Shown here: positions 54,392 to 59,582 of the stretch, piece by piece
Position numbering within the stretch: the stretch's first letter is position 1
Layout of the letters: every line of letters begins with the position of its first letter
DNA from: an uncultured bacterium
GTDB taxonomy: Bacteria > Planctomycetota > UBA1135 > GCA-002686595
DNA: 59,582 nucleotides
NCBI GenBank assembly: GCA_937896235.1
Contig: CALBMX010000007.1
Span: 1 to 59,582, forward strand
Direction of reading: 5' to 3'
The notes under the pieces: model-generated
What the model saw: only the letters and a program-made list of their open reading frames with translations
What the model was told of the DNA's origin: nothing
Databases searched by the model: none
Program-made: the position numbers and the translations under genes

Positions 54392-55138
54392 CTAGCCTTC
54401 CGCAGCCTCTGCTTCTCGCCGGTCTTCTAACCGGTGGTAAACCTCGGCAATGGCCTCATCGAAGAGGGCGTCCGATACTTTGTTGGGATTCCCGTCGACA
54501 CCATTTCGCATTGCCTCAGCTTCTTCCTCTTTTGTGAAGCTATATCTCGCAACGGTCTCGGCGATCGTTGTCCGCAACGAGTCGCGAATGCTTACAAGGC
54601 GACGGCTAACCGTCGGTTCACTCATCGCTAGGTACTGAGCGACCTCTTTGCCACTCTTCCCCTCAAGAACACGCATCCTATAGACTGCGAATTCGACGAA
54701 GTCGGCCTCTCGCTCCACCTGGCGCAGGGAGGCATCCACTTTCGCGTCGAATACGGCCAGCTCGTAGCTGTCGTCGGGACGCGATCCAGGGTCCGCTCCC
54801 TGGAAGGACTCGTCCAGGACAGAAGGCCTCACACCCGAGCCACGCTTCAAGGCCATCCTGCGGTCGATTTCATCCCCGAGGGTGTACCTAGCGATGGCGA
54901 GAAGCCAAGTTGAAAATCTCGCGCCCCGACTTGGATCGTGTGTATCGATCGCTTGCGAGAGTGCGGCAAGAGTCTCCTGTGAGAGGTCCTGCACGGTCTC
55001 CGCACCGATTCGCCCCTTGCCCCACTTGCGCAGTTGAGCCCGGAGGATCGGGCCAAAGGTCTCCCATAATTCAAACCAGGCCTTGGGATCACGCGCTCGG
55101 AGGCGGTCCACGAAACCTGTACTCACATCGTTCAACAT
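54392..55138 (-). CDS. ECF-type RNA polymerase sigma factor
   Basis: This 248-residue protein has sigma region 2, with DLSQETLAALSQAIDTHDPS and STWLLAIARYTLGDEIDRR (promoter melting and -10 contact). Region 4 has RMRVLEGKSGKEVAQYLAMS and EPTVSRRLVSIRDSLR, a helix-turn-helix for the -35 element. No anti-sigma gene is near; a kinase gene lies in the same cluster, as in kinase-linked ECF groups of planctomycetes. The ATG at 55138 is chosen over a TTG at 55147. A C-terminal extension of about 50 residues follows region 4. Confidence 0.93.
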   Translation of the reverse strand: MLNDVSTGFVDRLRARDPKAWFELWETFGPILRAQLRKWGKGRIGAETVQDLSQETLAALSQAIDTHDPSRGARFSTWLLAIARYTLGDEIDRRMALKRGSGVRPSVLDESFQGADPGSRPDDSYELAVFDAKVDASLRQVEREADFVEFAVYRMRVLEGKSGKEVAQYLAMSEPTVSRRLVSIRDSLRTTIAETVARYSFTKEEEAEAMRNGVDGNPNKVSDALFDEAIAEVYHRLEDRREAEAAEG

Positions 55139-55415
55139 TAGATTCAATCAAATTCGTGGAGGGCAAACCACGCACCCATCCTTATAGGTGCTGTAGAGGT
55201 GGGAAGTGTTGGCCTTCCATTACGAGAGCCTCCTACGCCACTTTAGCCGTTCCTTGCAGTTGACTTGCCAAGAATCGCCGCGCCTAAGCTTTTTGAAGGA
55301 AATCAGGGCATTTCTAGGGCGTCCGTGAAATCGGGGCGTGCAGTTCCCCATCAAGAGTACGTCCGAGGGAACAGCCCCGGTAACCAACTCAGCCCAAAAC
55401 AACAGGAACACTCCA

Positions 55416-56339
55416 ATGACTAGCATCATCCGCACTACCCTTCGCTTCGGCTTCATCACCCTCGCCGTCGGTGGCACCGTCGCCGTCGGCGCAGCAATGA
55501 TCGCCGGTCCCCAACGCAGCCACATGGTCGTGGATCAGATCCACTCGAGCATCATGGAGACCATCGATGAGAACATCGAGGACCCCCGCATTCTTCGCGC
55601 TCAGCTTCGCACGCTTGAGAAGGAGTACCCAGAGCGCATCTCTGAGCTTCGTGGCGACCTAGCCGAGCTTCGGACGCAAATCGGCCAACTGACCCGTGAA
55701 GAGGCCGTATCACGCCGCGTCATTGAGCTGAGTCAAGTTGATCTAGACGCCCTTTTGCCCTTGGTTCAAGAGATGAACGGCGCCGTACTGACCTCGAGCG
55801 GATCTGAAATCCGTAACGTCGCCGCAATCCGCTTCAACGGAAGTCTGATGACTTCGGAGCAAACCAGGGCGCGCGTAAATCGGATCAACCAAACGAAGGA
55901 AGCCTACGCAACCCGTGCCGCCGATGCCATTCACGACCTTGTCTACTTGCAACAGCAAGAACAGCGCATGGAAGACCTACTGGTCAAGCTCGAAAGTGAG
56001 CACAGCCAGTTCCAAGCTCAGCTGTGGCAGCTAGAGCGTCAAGTCGACGCCATCGCCCGCAACGAGCGCTTGATCGAAATGATGGGTGAGCGGCAAGCCG
56101 TTCTCGACAGCTACTCAAACTTCGAGATCAAGAGCCTAGACAACATGACTGGCCGCCTCTCCGAAGTCCGTAGCCGTCAAGAAGCAGAACTTGAGTTCCT
56201 GTCCGCCGGCCAAGAGTCCGAAGACTACGAAGGTATGGCCCGTCTCCAGATCGATGGTGAGAACATCAACATCAGCTTCGATGGAGCCAACCCCCTGGTC
56301 ATTGACAGCGGCTACACCACTGGCGTCACTCTCAGGTAG
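55416..56339 (+). CDS. Coiled-coil membrane-anchored or exported protein
   Basis: This 307-residue protein starts with a hydrophobic stretch (residues 8-30). Most of the rest is alpha-helical with heptad patterns, for example ILRAQLRTLEKEYPERISEL and LYLQQ-type segments, so long coiled coils are likely (about 50-260). The C-terminal tail has no evident motif. The ATG at 55416 has AGGAA 7 nt upstream. I cannot name the family; similar proteins may be scaffolds or stress-related (PspA-like in appearance only). It is divergent from the ECF sigma gene. Confidence 0.8.
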   Translation: MTSIIRTTLRFGFITLAVGGTVAVGAAMIAGPQRSHMVVDQIHSSIMETIDENIEDPRILRAQLRTLEKEYPERISELRGDLAELRTQIGQLTREEAVSRRVIELSQVDLDALLPLVQEMNGAVLTSSGSEIRNVAAIRFNGSLMTSEQTRARVNRINQTKEAYATRAADAIHDLVYLQQQEQRMEDLLVKLESEHSQFQAQLWQLERQVDAIARNERLIEMMGERQAVLDSYSNFEIKSLDNMTGRLSEVRSRQEAELEFLSAGQESEDYEGMARLQIDGENINISFDGANPLVIDSGYTTGVTLR

Positions 56340-56361
56340 AGGCACCTTTGGGCCCTGCCCA

Positions 56362-56395
56362 GCGCCGTTCATTTCCGGGGGGGAGTGGACGGCGC
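56362..56395 (+). terminator. Hairpin terminator after the coiled-coil gene
   Basis: GCGCCGTTCA pairs with TGGACGGCGC (one G-U), with G-rich interior, and is followed by ATTTTCG. It lies 22 bp after the stop. Confidence 0.75.
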
Positions 56396-56503
56396 ATTTT
56401 CGTATTCACTTCTCCGGCGGGCGGTCCGAATCAATGATGCTGTTTCCGTCTTGCGCGGCAATCCGCTACTCTTTGCACTCGACTCCAGCATCCATTCTTC
56501 ACT

Positions 56504-57007
56504 ATGCGAAACACAAAACTAGCGCTTCTACTCCTGGGCGTCCTCTTGCTCCCCCTCCTAACCTCCTGCACAAGCGGTGAGAATGGTGACGAGGTCACCA
56601 CGAATTCTGCTGAGACTGGGCCCATGCCCCCGGGCGCGTGGACGGATGAGGTTGTCGAGACGTATAGCCTGGGGAAGCAGGGCCAAATGCTAGTCGAGAT
56701 TTTCACGAAGGGAACGGGCCCGGTCGTGGAAGAGTTCGACCGGGTGAAAGTTCACTATCAAGGTTGGATCCCTGGTCGTCAGGGCTTCTTCGACTCCTCA
56801 ATCAAAACGGACAAGCCGATTGAGTTTGCCGTTGGAACAAAAAGTGTGATTGGCGGCTGGGACCTCGGCATCACGGGAATGACTGTTGGGACTCGAGCCA
56901 GACTGCACATTCCGCCAGGCCTTGGTTACGGTGAGCGTGGGAATCCGCCCATGATTCCCCGCAGCTCCAAGCTTCTCTTCGATATTGAAATCCTTGGCAT
57001 TCGCTAG
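56504..57007 (+). CDS. FKBP-type peptidyl-prolyl isomerase lipoprotein 1
   Basis: This 167-residue lipoprotein has a signal ending in LTSC (Cys22) followed by a short linker and an FKBP domain (about 65-167). Domain features are DRVKVHYQGWIP, FFDSS, PIEFAVG, VIGGWDLGITGMTVG and HIPPGLGYGERG. It should speed folding of envelope proteins. It lies 11 bp before a second FKBP gene, so the two are co-transcribed. Confidence 0.93.
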   Translation: MRNTKLALLLLGVLLLPLLTSCTSGENGDEVTTNSAETGPMPPGAWTDEVVETYSLGKQGQMLVEIFTKGTGPVVEEFDRVKVHYQGWIPGRQGFFDSSIKTDKPIEFAVGTKSVIGGWDLGITGMTVGTRARLHIPPGLGYGERGNPPMIPRSSKLLFDIEILGIR

Positions 57008-57018
57008 CCCTTTCCATC

Positions 57019-57507
57019 GTGCGCTCACTTCTCCTCCTCACACTTCTTGCGACGACGAGTTGCAGCTTACTGCAGCCGACTTACGTACCGCCGGAACCTT
57101 GGACCACGGATTCGGGGTTGTTCATCTCCGATCTACTGCTGCCCAAGGGGGAGCCTGTTGTAAGTGGGCAAACCGTCTCGGTGCACTACAGGGCCAGCTT
57201 GCAGACTGGGGTCAAGGTGGACTCAAGTTATGATGGAGGCGCGCCAATCGAATTTACGATCGGTACAGGCGCGGTACCTGTTGCGCTTGATGAAGGCGTT
57301 CTTGGCATGACCCTTGGGGCCCGCCGAATCGTGGTCGCGCCACCGGAGTTCGCCTTTGGAGTGGACGGGATCCCGGGGATCATTCCACCGGATTCCACCA
57401 TCACGTTCGACCTTGAGATGATGGAGGTCGGCCCTCTTCCCGTCCCACCTCGCCCGGAGCCAACGACCAAACCCGGCGTGCTGCCCAGTCAGTTTGAATC
57501 CGAATAG
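57019..57507 (+). CDS. FKBP-type peptidyl-prolyl isomerase lipoprotein 2
   Basis: This 162-residue lipoprotein has a short signal ending in TTSC (Cys15). The FKBP domain has QTVSVHYRASLQTG, FTIGTGAVPVALDEGVLGM and FAFGVDGIPGIIPPDST. The phrase VDSSYDGG stands where FDSS is usual. Its gene starts with GTG 12 bp after the stop of the first FKBP gene. The Pro-rich C-terminal tail of about 30 residues is extra. The two are divergent paralogues and may act on the same envelope clients. Confidence 0.9.
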   Translation: MRSLLLLTLLATTSCSLLQPTYVPPEPWTTDSGLFISDLLLPKGEPVVSGQTVSVHYRASLQTGVKVDSSYDGGAPIEFTIGTGAVPVALDEGVLGMTLGARRIVVAPPEFAFGVDGIPGIIPPDSTITFDLEMMEVGPLPVPPRPEPTTKPGVLPSQFESE

Positions 57508-57656
57508 CCCCGCCTGCTTTTCTATAGAGAGCGCGGACTCAATCGCTTCGAACCTCTCGCCTACGGGGAGTGCGCCTCGGTTACCTGCTGCTCAAAGTAC
57601 TCGAGGTTTCCGAGGGGGCGCCGCCGCTCTCCACCTTACCTAGAAGGGAAGCCAGC

Positions 57657-58895
57657 ATGAAGAACCAATGGAGCGGCGGGCAATACAGCTTCTTCCGATT
57701 CGCACTCGGGATTTTCCTCCTGCTTCACTTCGTGCTCCTCTCCTTCGGGAGCAAGGAGGCCCTCTCCAATACCGGAGCGCGCCCGCGTGAAGAAGTCCGC
57801 CGTGCATTTGGTGAGGGCCTTGTCCACCTTTTTGATTCCAGCTCACCGGCAATCGTGACTGCGGCCCTTTTGTGTGGCGCCATGCTAAGTGCGCTCTTCG
57901 CCGTTGGAAAATTCGACCGCCCGGCCGCCACTATCCTGTGCATCCTTTGGGCGAATTTTGTTGGAAGTGATCCACTCGCAACCCATGTTGAGATCCCCCT
58001 CATCAGCTTGCTACTTCTAGCACACGCACTCTTGCCCTCTGCGCCATTTGGCTCTATCGCGGCAATCGGAAGAGTCGATCCAAAAGGGACCTGGCGAATG
58101 TCTCCCCGCGTTTTTGGTGCAGCATGGGCTCTTCTCGCGCTGGGAACCAGCTATTCGGGCACCTGCAAATTCGGCACCCCCTCCTGGATTGACGGGTCCG
58201 CTCTTCGCGACCTTCTCCAGAGTCCACTCGCGCGCCCGACCGCCTTGCGCGAATGGCTGCTCTCTGGGTCGCCCATTCCTCTTGAGCTTGCCACTTGGAG
58301 CGTCCTGGGGCTCCAGCTGCTCTTCGCCCCCCTTGCTGTTTTCTCCAGAGCCCGTCCTTGGATTTGGTTGGGGATCGTTGGCATGCAGCTCCTTCAGATC
58401 CTCCTCTTAGTAGACCTAGACGGTCACCTCGTGGGTTTGCTTTGGGTGTACTTTTTCGTGTTCGATCCCGGGTGGATCCCCCCCCCTAAGGCGGGCCGAC
58501 CAGACGTACTTTTTTACGACGGCACCTGCGGACTCTGCCATCGCACCGTCCGCCTAGTCTTAGCCGAGGACAGCACCGGTGATTCGTTTCAGTTCGCCGC
58601 GTTGGATAGCAAGCTCGCTCGCGAAGTCTTCCCGGCTCCCCAAGAGCTTCCGGACAGCCTTGTCGTCCTGACCGCCGAAGGGAGACACCTAACGCGCTCT
58701 TCAGCTGTCCTTCGAGTCCTCTCTAGACTCGGCGGCTTATGGCGGTTGGTCGCAGTTGTCCTTTTGCTGATGCCAACCCGCATTCGCAATTCCGGCTATG
58801 ACCTCGTCGCGGCGATTCGACACAAGATCTTCCGTCGCCCCACAACCTCCTACCCGCTGAGGCCCACATCCTGTGCTCGCCGCTGGCTGCCGTAA
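57657..58895 (+). CDS. HTTM-like membrane domain fused to a DCC (DUF393) domain
   Basis: Residues 1 to about 270 form a multi-helix membrane domain like HTTM proteins (relatives of vitamin-K-dependent gamma-carboxylase), with FFRFALGIFLLLHFVLL at the N terminus. Residues about 280-400 form a DUF393 thioredoxin-like domain with DGTCGLCHRTVRLVL, whose C-x-x-C sits at the fold's usual redox position. The fusion suggests thiol chemistry coupled to the membrane domain. The ATG at 57657 has AGGGA about 8 nt upstream. A hairpin follows the gene. Confidence 0.88.
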   Translation: MKNQWSGGQYSFFRFALGIFLLLHFVLLSFGSKEALSNTGARPREEVRRAFGEGLVHLFDSSSPAIVTAALLCGAMLSALFAVGKFDRPAATILCILWANFVGSDPLATHVEIPLISLLLLAHALLPSAPFGSIAAIGRVDPKGTWRMSPRVFGAAWALLALGTSYSGTCKFGTPSWIDGSALRDLLQSPLARPTALREWLLSGSPIPLELATWSVLGLQLLFAPLAVFSRARPWIWLGIVGMQLLQILLLVDLDGHLVGLLWVYFFVFDPGWIPPPKAGRPDVLFYDGTCGLCHRTVRLVLAEDSTGDSFQFAALDSKLAREVFPAPQELPDSLVVLTAEGRHLTRSSAVLRVLSRLGGLWRLVAVVLLLMPTRIRNSGYDLVAAIRHKIFRRPTTSYPLRPTSCARRWLP

Positions 58896-58916
58896 CAGAA
58901 CGGGGTAGGCAGCAAA

Positions 58917-58959
58917 AGAGCTGGGCTCTCTCCAAGATTTTTGGAGAGAGCCCAGCTCT
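58917..58959. terminator. Bidirectional terminator
   Basis: A 19-bp perfect stem (AGAGCTGGGCTCTCTCCAA and its complement) surrounds the loop GATTT. An A-run lies on the left. It sits between the rightward HTTM-DCC gene and the leftward Cys-repeat lipoprotein gene and can serve both. Confidence 0.85.
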
Positions 58960-58978
58960 ATATTGCGGTCGGCTGAAT

Positions 58979-59284
58979 CTAGTTCTTGCCTTCCATTGGG
59001 CAGGTACCAGCGGGCATTGCGCTCATGTCGCAGTCGCCACAGTCTTTTGCACCTGCTGCATCCATGTCGCAGGACTTTGCGTCCATGTCGCAGGCTTCTT
59101 CGCCCATGTCGCAGGACTTTGCGTCCATGTCGCAGGCTTCTTCGCCCATGTCGCAGGTGTCGCCCATCGGGCAAGCAGCTGCGGAGGCGGGAGAACCAGC
59201 GGATTCCATGTTGTTGCTAGAAGGGTTCTGGCAGGAGACAAGTGCGAGGCCGGCGAATGCGAGGCCAAGGAATACGTTTTTCAT
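58979..59284 (-). CDS. Cys-Asp-Met heptad-repeat lipoprotein
   Basis: This 101-residue protein begins MKNVFLGLAFAGLALVSC, a lipoprotein signal with Cys18. After a Ser/Ala/Asn spacer come seven-residue units, CDMGEEA and CDMDAKS, alternating twice, then degenerate units ending in CPMEGKN. The mature chain has nine more cysteines, most followed by Asp-Met. Such regular Cys/Met/Asp spacing suggests binding of a soft metal such as copper or zinc, or a thiol reservoir; this is inference. I know no named family. The right-end gene is divergent from it. Confidence 0.82.
   Translation of the reverse strand: MKNVFLGLAFAGLALVSCQNPSSNNMESAGSPASAAACPMGDTCDMGEEACDMDAKSCDMGEEACDMDAKSCDMDAAGAKDCGDCDMSAMPAGTCPMEGKN
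59041..59165 (-). repeat. Tandem repeat encoding CDMGEEA-CDMDAKS units
   Basis: The coding DNA carries a 42-bp unit repeated twice in near-perfect copies with partial copies on both sides. Boundaries are approximate. Confidence 0.85.
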
Positions 59285-59533
59285 GTTGAGAGAAGGGAAG
59301 GATCCGGTTCGTGAAGATCGACGAGGTAGCCCTTTCAAAAGCCACCTGCTGACACGGCCCCTGTTAAGGAGTCGGCAGTCGTCATATAGAAAGCCCATCA
59401 TAGCCTATCCGAATGGCGTGTGCTTCGAATCCACTCCACATTTACTGTGCCGTAACCGTGAGGGAGAAAAATGTGAGCCAAGTCGCCTCCAGGCAGCTCT
59501 TGACTTCTCGCCTGGGCATTAGCAATCCACCCC
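59285..59533 (+). other. 249-bp divergent region
   Basis: The gap between the leftward lipoprotein gene and the rightward truncated gene shows no coding sequence or RNA gene. It should carry both promoters; none could be assigned by eye. Confidence 0.5.
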
Positions 59534-59582
59534 ATGAAGAAATATCTACCCCTTATCGCACTCGTCGGACTCACAGCTTCTT
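59534..59582 (+). CDS. 3'-truncated exported protein (signal peptide only)
   Basis: An ATG opens a frame reading MKKYLPLIALVGLTAS, cut by the window edge. The basic start followed by a hydrophobic core is a signal peptide. Nothing about the mature protein can be said. Confidence 0.6.
   Translation, partial: MKKYLPLIALVGLTAS

Noticed and set aside
55260..55290. TTGACT as a -35 box before the coiled-coil gene
   Set aside because: No acceptable -10 box lies 16-18 bp downstream.
59041..59165. Short regular repeats that could look like a CRISPR array
   Set aside because: The repeats are in frame with a lipoprotein, have no unique spacers of constant length, and no cas gene is present. The same applies to 2-73.
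1..59582. tRNA, rRNA, insertion sequences, integrases, phage genes or defence systems
   Set aside because: None was recognised on either strand. The ParA and MinD-like genes are not accompanied by plasmid or phage genes.

Overview
The window is a bacterial chromosomal segment with no rRNA, tRNA, phage or insertion-sequence genes recognised. The gene content suggests a member of the Planctomycetota or a close relative. This is an inference from many secreted and lipoprotein genes of unknown function, a von Willebrand A protein with HEAT-like repeats, paired DUF4139 proteins, an ECF sigma factor beside a membrane Ser/Thr kinase, and a large secreted metallopeptidase with a C-terminal domain I associate with marine planctomycetes. 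No taxonomic marker gene is present.

Left third (1-20 kb). A 5'-truncated Cys-repeat protein opens the window. It is followed by an inactive-looking metallopeptidase, gpmI, an M48 lipoprotein peptidase, a glycogen-synthase-like GT5 enzyme, an ABC exporter pair and the glycolate oxidase genes glcD-glcE and glcF. A sugar transferase gene on the opposite strand splits glcDE from glcF. A leftward run follows: two hypothetical membrane-anchored proteins, 3-hydroxyacyl-CoA dehydrogenase, an MDR oxidoreductase and a DUF2142 membrane protein.

Middle (20-39 kb), mostly leftward: NAD(P)HX epimerase, HEAT-vWA protein, UshA-like 5'-nucleotidase lipoprotein, two tandem DUF4139 proteins, gamma-glutamyltransferase, uracil phosphoribosyltransferase and an aminotransferase. 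Next come a thioredoxin-fold protein (rightward), an HhH-like protein with ParA and MinD-type ATPases, pyruvate kinase and a spermidine-synthase-like membrane protein.

Right third (39-59.6 kb): secreted metallopeptidase, two acidic secreted paralogues, pyroglutamyl peptidase, an AtuA/DUF1446 - AtuA-C - Pta operon, PqiA-PqiB, the kinase / small membrane protein / ECF sigma cluster, a coiled-coil protein, two FKBP lipoproteins, an HTTM-DCC fusion and a Cys-Asp-Met-repeat lipoprotein.

The most important result is two selenoprotein genes, each read only when one in-frame UGA is translated as selenocysteine. One is a 73-residue SelW-like protein (39349-39570, minus; motif CTAU). The other is a 114-residue glutaredoxin/ArsC-like protein directly downstream of pcp (45586-45930, minus; motif UTSC). 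In both, the UGA sits at a redox cysteine position and is followed, 21-22 nt later, by the apical loop of a bacterial-SECIS-like hairpin. Ordinary gene calling would leave both places empty or with truncated fragments. The organism is therefore predicted to carry selA, selB, selC and selD outside this window.
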